Positions 44,731-55,810 of a DNA stretch of 64,000 nucleotides are shown here, piece after piece. The position numbers and the translations under genes were made by a program. Below the pieces are notes generated by a model, which saw only the letters and a program-made list of their open reading frames with translations, was not told the DNA's origin and made no database searches. The DNA is taken from assembly GCA_963678705.1 (NCBI GenBank), contig OY783219.1:744001-808000 (forward strand), given 5' to 3'. This DNA is from Panorpa germanica (lineage: Eukaryota; Arthropoda; Insecta; Mecoptera; Panorpidae). Numbering within the stretch: position 1 is the first letter of the stretch; each line of letters opens with the position of its first letter.

Positions 44731-45390
44731 ATGGCAGACTCGTTTTCCTCGTGTATTAGTCCACTGAATACATTAGTATCAATATTTGGAATATTTCCTT
44801 CCTTAATTAATACCTACAATAATGACAACAGTTATAAACTATTAATAAAGCCTGTTATATTTTTAACACTTTAAATTGCATGTGCTATTTATTCGCTTAA
44901 AAATAAACAACATTTAGGTTATACAAGCTAGTAACTATATAAATCAACTAACTAGTTGGATTCAGTTATACGTGTCAGTTATTGTAACGTTTTTTATTAG
45001 TTTTATAGGATGTCTTAATTACAGACGCCATTGTCAACTAGTGAAATATTTTGAAGAAATAGATAAAACGATTATTCAAAATTATAACTTGCTGAAAATA
45101 AAAAATATTTACAGGTGTTTGAAGAAAAGTGTTGTGAAAATAATATTGGTGTTTAATCTTTCACTTATTTCTACTTTTATTTTACATTACATTTTTATAA
45201 TGCCCGCTGAATATTCGGAAACAACTATGGAATATTTAGCATTCTTATTTGTTATGTATTCAGACTATATGGTCTGTGTTATCCTGGCTACAGAAGTGTA
45301 TACCTTTGTTATATCATCATGATTAGGTTTTCAATGATAAATAAAGTTTTAGCTGATTTTAAAACGTCTAAATTCAAAGAAGGTGACAGT
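44731..45390 (+). pseudogene. Gustatory receptor-like first exon, damaged
   Basis: Seven-transmembrane insect chemoreceptor family by overall look. ATG 44731 starts MADSFSSCISPLNTLVSIFG with the usual short N-terminus before the first membrane segment. An in-frame TAA sits at 44872-44874, then the frame changes near 44915 (VIQASNYINQLTSWIQLYVS). It continues through hydrophobic segments (VIVTFFISFIGCL, IILVFNLSLISTFILHYIF, LAFLFVMYSDYMVCVIL). Near 45320 the frame changes again to RFSMINKVLADFKTSKFKEG, ending at a good donor gtaagt at 45391. It probably belongs with the exons at 49208-51271, but an exon between them is not seen. Confidence 0.55.
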
Positions 45391-46324
45391 GTAAGTAGTT
45401 TCATTAATCGTAGTGCTGAGCTTCATTTAAGATCCTTAGCCCTCTTAAATGTACCTGTAGTGCGGCCCTCCTACCCCCAGTCATAAAGAGACATCGCATT
45501 TTGCAGCATCATTTTCACCTAAACCAAAAACTTAAAAAGAAATATTTAACGTTAATGAAGTTATGAAATAATAAAAGTTTAACGAATTTAAAATCTTTAA
45601 GGTGTTCTCCCTGATTTATTATAATTGTGAACAACTTTATGATGAAAGGTATACAAAGTTGAGAATAAAAAAGTTTATAAAACAATCAGATTTAAAACGA
45701 AAATGTCGAAAATTTTGTGACTAACTGATTTGCGCCAACATTTCATACTAATATAGCTATAACTTGCAATGATGCTTAACAAAGCCAAAACGTTGAGTCT
45801 GTATTGTACCATATGGATTTTTTCATTATAATCCTTACTTTTTTGTTGCAGCGTTGCATCTTGTCGTTCTAGAATCTTATCCCAAATAAGCTCACACAAC
45901 ATACTTGCATCAACATCTTTTATGCTTACCAGTAGGCTTAACTTACATAGAGACATATGAATTAAATTAAATAATTAATTTTTGAACAGTTTTTTTTTTG
46001 TAATATTTATTTGACTGCCTCAACTTTCAAAAGATATTAACATTTAAAACAAAACATAATTTATAGTTCATAAATACGAGTAAAGCCTTCTTCCCACTCA
46101 ATGTTTTGATATTTAATTTACTGTTTTTATTTAATATTTTAATCTAGATTTCAGGTTTCCAGAATAGGAATTCCTTGTCACATTCGTGTTTTAATTTGAG
46201 TTTAGTTAATTTAGTTGGTGCGCATGCGTTTTTAGTATTATAAATGTTGACAGTTCGACAGTTGGACAAAATTGAAGGTAAATTAATTAAAATTGCTGTT
46301 TTTAATAATCTTTATATTATAACA
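45391..46324. other. Intron or intergenic; nothing else certain
   Basis: Apart from the unassigned minus-strand frame, this holds AT-rich sequence with a T-run at about 45990. No missing receptor exon could be found here. Confidence 0.35.
45675..45956 (-). CDS. Unrecognised open frame with one hydrophobic segment
   Basis: 93 codons: MSLCKLSLLVSIKDVDASML, then a charged middle (ILERQDATLQQKSKDYNEKI) and a hydrophobic stretch LNVLALLSIIASYSYISM. I do not recognise it. Its composition is more protein-like than other frames nearby, but it has no homologue in the window and no clear splice or promoter context. Chance remains likely. Confidence 0.2.
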   Translation of the reverse strand: MSLCKLSLLVSIKDVDASMLCELIWDKILERQDATLQQKSKDYNEKIHMVQYRLNVLALLSIIASYSYISMKCWRKSVSHKIFDIFVLNLIVL

Positions 46325-46590
46325 CCCAGTAAACAAACATTTTGGACCATTTTGGAGTCACTTTGACATCATATTGGAGATACGTATGATCTTTTTGTCA
46401 TGAAAGAGTTCATTTATAGTTCAGTTTCTCACAATCGTTCATATGAAATGTCTATTTTATCGGCTACAGATGACGAAACCACTCCACCTGTCGGAATACA
46501 AATGAAGATAAAGTTGATACGCACTATAATTGAAGTGAAATAGTGGTAGAAAAGTCACAAAAAGGGACACTTCACCAAATGTTTACTGGG
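46325..46590 (+). mobile_element. MITE family A, copy 3 (266 bp variant)
   Basis: Ends cccagtaaacaaacattttgg and accaaatgtttactggg, flanked by CA at 46323-46324 and 46591-46592. Its interior differs from copies 1 and 2. Part of the interior (cggctacagatg..., attgaagtg) is echoed in a decayed form at about 49835-49935. Confidence 0.8.
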
Positions 46591-46660
46591 CAATTAGTAA
46601 TAGAAATTGTTTTTATTTCTTTATTTTTGACAAACTGACATTAAACTTCTTTTAAATATA

Positions 46661-47513
46661 CTCAGTAAACATTTTGGAGTAAATTCTACTTAATTTCTAT
46701 TACATATCATGAGTTTTTTGTCTGGAACGTGTTCGTTTTCTATTCAGTCATTCATAGGAAAGGCTGTTTTTATGACCTACAGAGATCGCAACGACGGTTC
46801 ACTGCTGAATTAAAAGCGGAGTCGGTTTATGATTTATGACCGGAGTTATAAACTTGACACTAGCAGGGATAGCAGGGGTATAAAACTTAATGGAATTCTA
46901 CTTTTAAGTGTCTGCAAAATATAAATATTTAAATGAAGAAATAAATAGATGTAATCTTTAGTACGGATCGTGATTTTTTTAATAAATATTAATCATCTTC
47001 AACAATACTCGTTATATTAGTTTTTCACATTGTTTTGGTGATTCAAAAATCCACGATCGGCAGGTCTGCGTTAGGTTTAAAACCTCTGTCTTAGCATCGC
47101 TGGTTAGAGTATTCGTTTAAACACATTACATTCGGAGATTTAGGAAGACAGCGTGTGCCTATTACCATTAAAGAAATATTTGTTGAAAAAGGATAGCATA
47201 TACTTTAAACATACTGTACTGAACGAAATACTATACAAGTAACGGTGAAAAATATATTTTACTTGTCTAATCGCATCTCGTTTCTCTCTCACTTTGGAAT
47301 GAAAATGAACTAAAAAAAAATATATCCAAGTATGAAAGAAACAACTGCTACTTAATGAATGATGTTGGAAGAAGAAAGAATATTATTATGAAAAAATTCT
47401 AACAACTAACACAAAATCTGTGACAGGTAGAGAACTTGTAAAGCGTTAGAATTGAATTGTACGAGTGACTCGAACGTCACTAAATAGGGCACTTCACCAA
47501 ATTGTTTACTGGG
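46661..47513 (+). mobile_element. MITE family A, copy 4 (853 bp, longer interior)
   Basis: Left end ctcagtaaacattttggag (one substitution), right end caaattgtttactggg, flanked by TA at 46659-46660 and 47514-47515. The interior shares blocks with copy 5, e.g. acggatcgtgatttttttaa and aaatccacgatcggcagg. No open frames. Confidence 0.85.
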
Positions 47514-48479
47514 TAAATTCTACTGCATTATGACAGATTGTCATATTTTAGTGGTTGTAATATAGTACAGTTTTTCTAAATTTATTATTTTTAATTTAAC
47601 ACATTGGACCTTGTAAGGTTGTTAAAAAACAAAGAAAACTTAAAAAAATTTATTAAATTAAAAATGGTACTGTGAATGACTATTGCCATATGCTAAACAA
47701 TTTAAATTAAATACAAAATACAAATTAAAATAAAGCAGTGAGTGGCAATGATACTTAAGGGCATTCAAAAAAAAAGAAATTAATTAGATACATTGATAAA
47801 GTCAATAAGGCTCTTATGGTTTTCTCTGTGAGATGAGTACTTCGAGCATTATAGAATAGTATGTTTTACTGTTCGTGAGCTGTTACATTGTTCATACATT
47901 GGTTGTGGTTTTCCACAATGTAATACGGTTTGATAAGTAGGTGTAAGTAAGATTTATAACTTTTTATTTTGTGATACGGTTCCCTTTGTGGTGCGAGTTC
48001 TGGGATGTAACGTATGCTTAAAAGCGGTCTGGCGTGGAATACGATACAGTCGGATAGTTTCCGGAATTTTTATTTCTTTAAAGCGTAATATATTAGTAAA
48101 TTTATCTACAAAGATAACAGATGTACTCTTACCTTCTAAATGGTTTTATTATAATATTTAAGATACATGTACAAGACAGACCTGAGACGACTTTGAAAAC
48201 AAATCTTCTTCGTCCGTTAGTTCAGTTTCTAATTTAAAATATCCTTATCTCAATATTTTCACCATACTGAATAAAATATAAATATAAAACTGCGCATTTC
48301 ACTGTGACTAAATTGAATTCATTTAAAGGGCGCACACTATAAGGACAGTAATGCATTACAATCCATTCGACTTTGTAGACGTCTTCATAACAAATTGTGC
48401 GAAGTCACGCAGGAGATAAATAAGCTGTATGGGCTACAGGTGACACTTTACTATAGTAAAATGAATAATAACATAGTTG
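47514..48479. other. Nothing recognised
   Basis: Mixed AT-rich sequence. No domain-bearing frame, no clear repeat termini. Confidence 0.4.
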
Positions 48480-49025
48480 TATTTATTTTATTTTAATGTT
48501 TTTGCCAATTGCTACTACATTCTTATGCCTTAACTCATTAAATTACATATCATTGTGCTTAATTCAACTTTGATCCTTATTAAATCTAAACATTCTCACT
48601 CCTTCCAAACGAAAAATATATATATAAATTTATCCTTACTGCTACTGCTTTGCTCTTTCTACTACTCTCCCTCCTGTTTCTACTCTGCCATTCCTTCTCT
48701 TTCTTCGTTCCTTTACTCTATTTCCGCCATCCATCTCTTCGCTTCACTGCCTCCCTTTAATAACTGCCCAATATTCTTTTCGCTTATTACCTTTTTCTCA
48801 TATGAAAACTTAATGTGCTCCAATGTTTACATCTCCGTTCCGCACACCCTGCACATCCTTTACTCGCTATTTACCCAGTATCTGTTTCCTTTCTCCTCAT
48901 TTCCCAATCTAAATCTAGCAATCCTTCTCATGTTTTTTGTGTCTTATTCTCTTAAGTGTTGTGGTATTTCTCTTTCGAAAATCCTTTTATATCTGTTGTT
49001 GTAATTGCTCTATTATCATGTATCC
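48480..49025 (-). mobile_element. LINE family R 3' end
   Basis: The plus strand reads as pyrimidine-rich text. The minus strand carries the family phrases (GNRYWVNSEQRMCRVCGTEM-type finger around 48820-48880) and the shared tail ttaagcacaatgatatgtaa. The long plus-strand frames here (48555-49004, 48937-49377 start) are antisense artefacts. Confidence 0.65.
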
Positions 49026-49207
49026 CGACGTAAATAATAGTTGGTTTTCTCCTTCCTCCCGTTTACATCTCTGGAATTATTATTTTATTTCTTTCCTTTC
49101 CGTTAGTCTTTTCATTGCTTCGCATCGACTCTTTCTTACTTCCTCATATTTTCACTCTTTTTCTATTTTCTATATACATGTTGAAATAATAAAAATCAAT
49201 TTTCCAG

Positions 49208-51271
49208 ATTCTGTTATTTATTATTCACATATTTTACGTAATGGTAACACAAGATTACTTCCTGATAATACTTCCGTCCGCTATAAAAATGAAGATGTTT
49301 ACCATCTTATATTTGTCTATTTTCAACATAGGATGTCTCTTCATGATTTGCTTGGTGTGTCAGTGGACCATCAATGAATCAAGGAAAATACGTATTTTGA
49401 TTCACCGATTAAACTGGAAAGACTTTAAAATACGATATACTGTAAGTTAACAGAATTTATTTATTATTTAATTATTGTTTGAAAAATTACAATTAGGATT
49501 TACGTGATCACCGTAGTTTGTTAATTTTTGCCCCACTCTTTCAAAATTCACTTATATCCAATGTATATTTGTATATACTCAGTTACATAAAAGCATGGCA
49601 AGTGGAAGGTTCAAACTGACGATCTGATGACAATCGTATGCTTTGTTTCTAGTCCGAGGCAGTTCCTAAGTTTTAGTAAGGCCTGTCTCAGTATGGCACC
49701 GTAATTTAACGAATTTCGACCGAACGTGTACGCGGTACTACATTTTACCTATCTGAACCCTATAAATGTACCTCGCACACTGCAAGCAGCAAAGCCGTCC
49801 GAATACGGGCGGTATCTATAGTTCAGTATGTAGTGTGTACGTTATCGGCTTTAAATGTCGGAACCATTTTACCTGACCGATAAAGTGGATACGAACTATT
49901 ATTGAAGTGTACCAAATTGTTTAATTTACTTTGCACAACATTTACTGGAGCATAACATGTCCTACTATTAAGGGATAGATTATATGTTATTTTTTGTTAT
50001 TACTCTTTTACATTGTATTGTATAAAAGAGACACAGAACTCTTGTACATATAACACATACCTGATCTAACTCTCCCTCCTGTTTCTACTCTGCCATTCCT
50101 TCTCTTTCCTCGTTTCTTTACTTTATCTCCGCCATCCATCTCTTCGCTTCACTGCCCTCCTTTAATAACTGCCCAATATTCTTTTCGCTTGTTACCTTTT
50201 TCTCACATGAAAACTTAATGTGCTCCAATGTTTCCATCTCCGTTCCGCGCACCCTGCACATCTTTTTCTCGCTATTTACCCAGCATCTGTTTCCTTTCTC
50301 CTCATTTCTCAATCTGAATTTAGCAATCCTTCTCATGTTTTTTGTGTCTTATTCTCTTAAGTCTTGTGGTATTTCTCTTTCGCAAATCCTTTTATATCTT
50401 TTGTTGTAATTGCTCTTCTCATTTTTTCCATTATTTCCTAATGTTGCATATCCCTGTCTCTTCTCCTTAGTTCCTCTTCCACACTTGTGCCTTCTTCTCT
50501 TCTTCTCTCTGCCTCCTCTGTCGCCATTCCATTCCTTTCGTAATATTCCTTTTTCTTTTTCGAGCCTCCTCCCCCACCCTCGTTTCTACTTTATACGTCA
50601 CATTATATATATACGTTTGTACCTTAATACGTCACATGTATTGAAATTTTCTATAAACATATTGGATAGTATGTATTATGTATATGTATATAGTATAAGA
50701 TTAGATAGAGTGTAACAATTAAAGTAAAAAAATGACTATTTTAATTATTAATATCTCCTAAAATATAGCGAGTTATTATTAATAATTAGACATTTGAGAT
50801 CCTGGTAGCCAGTAACTTTATCAATATATTGTACTTTATAGAAATTAAGGCAAGGTTCACAACAAGTTCGTTATATGCTTTGATGTGCTTCTTCGTTATC
50901 TTCTGTCGTTATTATCGTCAGTAATTAGTTTGCAATAAAATAGAAATGTTTGAATATGAAACGTTGTAAATTTAAATCGTTGTACGTAGTTATGGTTTTC
51001 ACTGATTCATTTTTAGCTTAAGCTGTGGTCCATGTCCATCGCGCATGAGGATATTACTTTCACAGCATTTCAGATGTTTACAATTGATACCAGACTTATT
51101 TTTGCGGTAAGATCTTATGATATTGTTTTATATTAACAAAGATGTGTGAGAGGATTCTTTTTGTTACGCTGTTTTTATTTAAAATTAATTTTTGTGTTAT
51201 AGATGGTCGGATGTTGGACAACTTACGTGATAATTCTTATTCAATTCAATCATGCTTCAATGATAACTTAA
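49208..51271 (+). CDS. Gustatory receptor C-terminal exons
   Basis: Three exons with GT-AG borders and matching phase. Exon 49208-49441 (acceptor ttttccag, frame ILLFIIHIFYVMVTQDYFLI ... CLVCQWTINESRKIRILIHR) covers the sixth membrane segment. Exon 51017-51106 (LKLWSMSIAHEDITFTAFQM, FTIDTRLIFA) matches the family pattern of a FSLQxxHxxxxFTAxxxFxxD block. Exon 51203-51271 (MVGCWTTYVIILIQFNHASM, stop TAA) carries the TYLVILIQF-type signature that ends insect gustatory receptors. These exons are open. The intron 49442-51016 contains a family R LINE tail and a MITE B piece. Upstream exons would have to be the damaged segment at 44731-45390, so the whole gene is probably non-functional. Confidence 0.7.
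50060..50585 (-). mobile_element. LINE family R 3' end in a receptor intron
   Basis: The minus-strand frame 50118-50336 reads MRRIAKFRLRNEEKGNRCWV, then the finger CRVRGTEMETLEHIKFSCEK (first Cys pair partly mutated). Further 5', the linker VEEEL...EIQQ-type text is seen as pyrimidine-rich plus strand up to 50585. Confidence 0.7.
50713..50870 (+). mobile_element. MITE family B, right-side fragment
   Basis: aatatctcctaaaatatagc, cctggtagccagtaacttta and tcaatatattgtacttt parallel 8450-8560. The right terminus is degraded (aaggttcacaacaag). Confidence 0.55.
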
Positions 51272-51332
51272 GCTACTTTAACAATGCAGTACACGTAATC
51301 TAGACACTCTGGTGTACACGGCGGGAACTTCA

Positions 51333-53770
51333 GAAATGGTGTATTGAATAAGTTTGAGTCCTCCTTTTTTAGTGGTCGATTTTTAAATTGTTTATTGAAA
51401 TTTATGTTAATAAATGTATATTGGCTTGTCTATTTTATTAAATATCTAAATGTTGACGAAGATATAGCAATTAAAAATTTGAAATGTAGTTTTAGCGCTA
51501 CAAATGGTCGGCCATTTGTATGACGTGAAATGCATTTTACCGTCAGTTATTTGTTGATTAGCTCAGTGTTGTGGTAATGTTTTGTAGCTGTTGGTTGTCG
51601 AAATAATCAAGTCAAGTCAAAGAATAATAAGTTTTTATATTATTTCACCCTCCCAGTAAACATTTTGGAGTAAATTCTACTTAATTTCTATTACATATCA
51701 TGAGTTTTTTGTCTGGAACGTGTTCGTCTTCTATTCAGTCGTTCATAGGAAAGGCCCTATTTATGAGATACAGACATTGCAACGACGGTTCACTGCTGAA
51801 TTAAAAGCGGAGTCGGTTTATGATTTATGACCGGAGTTATAAATTATAATTTATGCCCTGCTGTGATTGGTCAGGGATATTACAATAAAATTAAGCGGGA
51901 AGTTTAAACAGAGTATTTATTTTGAAAAATAAAATCGATTTTTATTAGAAAACAAATTTATAATGAAAAAAAACAATAACTTTATGTAAGAATTTTATTA
52001 ATATTTTATTAAATTTAATTTATTTACAGCATTATTTTTGATCAATTGTTAATATAACATTAGTCTACATTGTTAAACATTAAATAATCATACACTAACT
52101 ATTCTATATACTTGAATATACACTGGGCTTGAACTTTAGCTTTAGTTTTATCTAGGAGACAGTTTCTGAAAATGAAATTACATGTACTTTACATATTTAT
52201 ATAGTAATAACTCTTATAAATAATATCTTGTAAGGATACCATTTTATTTACCAGTAATCAAATCTAATCAGTAGATCAAATCTTGATTTGTAATTAAGTT
52301 CTTCTTATTTCTCCTTACAACAATTTTTGGGTACCGTCTAATTTTGTGTCTGAAATATAAGAGAAAAATTAAAACAAATTTCTGAATGAAAAATGTTGAA
52401 ATATATGTAGATGAAGAAACGTATATAAGATGCTTCATGAAATGGCGACTGAATATATATGTATAACTTACCAAACATTTAATTTAAGAAACTTATAATT
52501 TCTTTGAACACTATTTTATATTATTGTTTTTTTAATGCAGTATTAAAACTGATTAAGAACATATATTATTTCACAAAACTATCAAAATATTACACAAAGA
52601 AACTTAGTAACTGACAGGACACTAGGACCAGAGATAATAGTTTGGACGAGCATTTGTTATCGCTAGTTGGCGCAGTTGTTCCACTTGTTGGGGATGATCA
52701 GGGGTATAAAACTTAATGAATTCCATTTTTTAGAGTTTGCAAAATATAAATATTTAAATTAAGAAATAAATTGATGTAATCTTTAGTACGGATCGTGATT
52801 TTTTTAATGAATATTTTTCATCTTTAACAATTCTAGTTATATTAGTTTTTTACATTGTTCTGGTGATTCAAAAATCTACGATCGGCAGGCCTGCGTTAGG
52901 TTTAAAACCTCTGTCTTAACAACGCTGGATAGATCTTCGTTTATCCTCGGGGATTGAAGGAGACAGCGTCTGTTTATTACCATTAAAGAAATATTTGTTG
53001 AAAAAGGATAGCACATACTTTAAACATACTGTCCTGAACGAAATACTTTACAAGTATACAAGTGTAACGGTGAAAATTATATTTTGCTTGTCTAACACAT
53101 CTCGCTTCTCTCTCACTTTAATTGTACTTTGTAATAAATAAAATGAATGTGAAGTTAAAAAAAATATATCGATGTGTGAAAGGAACAGAAATACTTAATG
53201 AATGATGTTGGAAAAAGAAAGAATATTATTATGAAAAATCTGTGACAGGTAGAGAATGAATTTTAACTAAAAGCGACTTTTGTGTACCACTTTTGAACTA
53301 TTAACGAACTTGCTAATACTACATACATCAGATTTCATTTCACAAAATCTTGACAGGTCGGGAATAAATTTTAACTAAAATTGGTTTCTGTGTTGTTGCT
53401 TCGAACTTGTAAAGCGTTAGAATAAAATTGTACGAGTGACTCGAACTTCACCAAATAGGGCACTTCACCAAATTGTTTACTGGGCTGTTACGGCAGACAT
53501 AATATTGTCAGAGTTCTGTCAAGAATATATCTCTTTTGCGGTTGTGAGGTCACATGCTTTTGGAATGTTGTACAACCTTGAATACCATTAATAATTAAAA
53601 AAACAAAATGACTTTCTTAATTTTTAATATCTCCTAACATATAAGGAGTCATTAAAAAATAATTGAACATTTGATGTTCTAGTAACCCACTTTATCAATA
53701 TATAGTATACTTTTATAGAAATTAAGGACACAATAGGACACAAGCCTATTTGTAATACACCAACTTTGCT
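51333..53770 (+). mobile_element. MITE family B copy split by MITE A copy 5
   Basis: Left half 51333-51651 (from ggtgtattgaataag through gtggtcgatttttaaattg to tatttcaccct). Right half 53485-53770 (ctgttacggcagacataata to caagcctatttgtaatacacc). Left and right extremes are imperfect inverted repeats (ggtgtatt...gtcct). This gives the fullest view of the family termini. Removing 51652-53484 and one CT restores continuous MITE B text. Confidence 0.8.
51652..53484 (+). mobile_element. MITE family A, copy 5 (1833 bp, longest)
   Basis: Ends cccagtaaacattttgg and caaattgtttactggg, flanked by CT at 51650-51651 and 53485-53486. It contains the 46661-47513 interior plus extra AT-rich sequence. No open frame above about 70 codons, so the mobilising transposase is not encoded here. 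Confidence 0.85.
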
Positions 53771-55084
53771 TTTATATCCAATATTCAAACCATTACAATA
53801 TATTACAAGGTTCTGTGAAAATACTGTAAACTGAAACGAAAATATTTACTTTTACCATTTACCATATTCTCCAACATACTTAAAGATATTTTCCTTAAAT
53901 TTTTGACTTATCATGTTATAATCATAGTCACACACCTAAACATATAGTTATCTATTATTAATTGTATTTTAAATATTATAAGTCGGGATACCAACCACTT
54001 TCGATAATGGTGTTTCTGTATTACCAGCATTCACTGCGTGTTAAAGGAATTATATTTTCGCTTAGTAGAGGGTAGCTCAAGCTTTAAATTAAGGTTAAAG
54101 TAATAAAATTGAAGAACATATGGCAGGGATTGCAAACAATTTTATGAGTATCTATCCAAAATGGATAAATAACACTATTAGCGTGCCAGAATACTACTAT
54201 TTTTTAGAAATTAATTGTATTTCGTCATAATTAACTTCAAATCTTCGGCGTGCCAGCAAAATTATTGAACATGTCAGCCAAGACATGCAAGCCGTCCTCG
54301 ATCTATGTGCACAATGAATATTTAAAACTAAAAGATAATCTTGTATCAATGCATTTAATTTCTTGTAATTGGCCTTGGAACTAAGATTTTAATTATACTG
54401 TAATTGAAACCATCCGAATGTTAAATAACATTGTAATTATTTTTTAATTAGTTATAACGTCATTAAAGATATTAGCAATTAAAATAACTAAGAAAATTAA
54501 AGGGATAAAACATTACATAAAATAATTTTTACAATTGACGTCATGTACTTACGTAACCTTTAGAACCCTTCCTTATATTGTCACTTTCTTCTAACACATA
54601 GATGTAATGCAAATGAGAAGTGCGGACAAAGAATAATTTTCAACTTTGAGCTTTGCATGTTTTCTATTTGAAATTTGTTTGGCACTGGCTTATTTACCTT
54701 GCGTGCTAAAAAATTTCACATATTTTTCTAAGCTTAAAACTTTAAACTTAATTTACATAGCTTTTAATATCTTAACTTCAGCAGAACAGGGATCAGAAAA
54801 ATAACGCAGACATACCCTATAGTTTTAAAATAACGATTCAAATAGATATTAAACCTATTAAACCTATTAGACAATAACCTAATGGTGTTTTATATAATGC
54901 TAATATAACGGATTTAAAGGCTCCGTAATTCCGAACCGGAACCCCGGTAATATATTTTTGTACTATTAAATTATTGTAAAATTAGAATTAGAATCGCTAT
55001 AATACGGTTATTTACGCAGCGTTACGTTACTTTTATCGGTCCTTTAAATTTTATAATGTTTACCCACAAGACCACAACTTACAC
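53771..55084. other. AT-rich intergenic, nothing recognised
   Basis: No gene, no repeat ends. Short A/T-rich sequence up to a LINE tail. Confidence 0.4.
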
Positions 55085-55650
55085 TTGTACCGAGGCACAA
55101 GTGTGGAAGACTAGCTAAGGAGAAGAGACAGGGAGATACAACAACAGGAAAGAATGGAAAAAATTGAGAAGAGCAATTACAACAAAAGATATAAAAGGAT
55201 TTGGGAGAGAGAGATACTGCAATACTTAGGAGAAAAAGACACAAAAAACATGAGAAGGATTGCCAGGTTTAGATTGGAAAACGAGGAGAAAGGAAACAGA
55301 TACAGGACAAATAGCGAGCAAAGGATGTGCAGGGTGTGCGGCACGGAGATGGAAACATTGGAGCACTTTAAGTTTTAATGTGAGAAAAATGTAATAAACG
55401 AAAAAAATTTTGAGCAGTTATTAAAAGGAGGCAGTGAAGGGAAGAGGTGTATGGCGGAGATAGAGAGAAATGTAAGAGTAGAAACAGGAGGGAGAGTAGC
55501 AGGAGGTGCGATGCAGTTTTTTATTTTTATAAGGATAATTTGTTTTTTTTTTCGTTTCGAAGGAGTGAGAATGATTAGATTTAATAAGGATCAAAATTGA
55601 ATTAAGCACAATGACATGTAAATAAATGAGTTAGGCAACAAGAATGTTAG
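55085..55650 (+). mobile_element. LINE family R 3' end, best copy
   Basis: The frame at 55154-55378 reads MEKIEKSNYNKRYKRIWERE, RRIARFRLENEEKGNRYRTN and the finger CRVCGTEMETLEHFKF. An in-frame stop stands just before the last Cys (tgtgagaaa, 55379). The 3' part continues ERNVRVETGGRVAGGAMQ and ends with ttaagcacaatgacatgtaa. The CxxCG...E..EH.....C finger is the usual end of LINE ORF2 proteins in this group. Confidence 0.75.
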
Positions 55651-55663
55651 ACAGGCCCGGATT

Positions 55664-55810
55664 TGAGGGAGGGCAGGCGGGGCTACTGCCCCGGGGCCTC
55701 TATAATAGAGATCAAAGCACTAAATGTTTGAAAGACTTGACGGAACAAAATTGTTCCTTTTATTCAGATAATAATTAGGGGCTTGCACTTTTTCGTTGCC
55801 ACACGGTCTC
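55664..55810. mobile_element. hAT-like MITE fragment (CAGGCCCGGATTT end)
   Basis: Starts caggcccggatttgaggg. Internal text (gcctctataatagagat, attgttccttttattc, aataattaggggc) recurs at 60335-60478, which ends with the inverse terminus aaatccggccctg. Ends of the form CAGGGCCGGATTTA are typical of hAT MITEs; the family assignment is inferred. Confidence 0.55.

Noticed and set aside
48555-49377. Long plus-strand Ser/Leu/Phe-rich open frames
   Set aside because: They are antisense readings of a LINE family R tail, whose minus-strand reading gives the conserved LINE text. The same applies at 37206-37478, 50218-50715 and 55044-55244.
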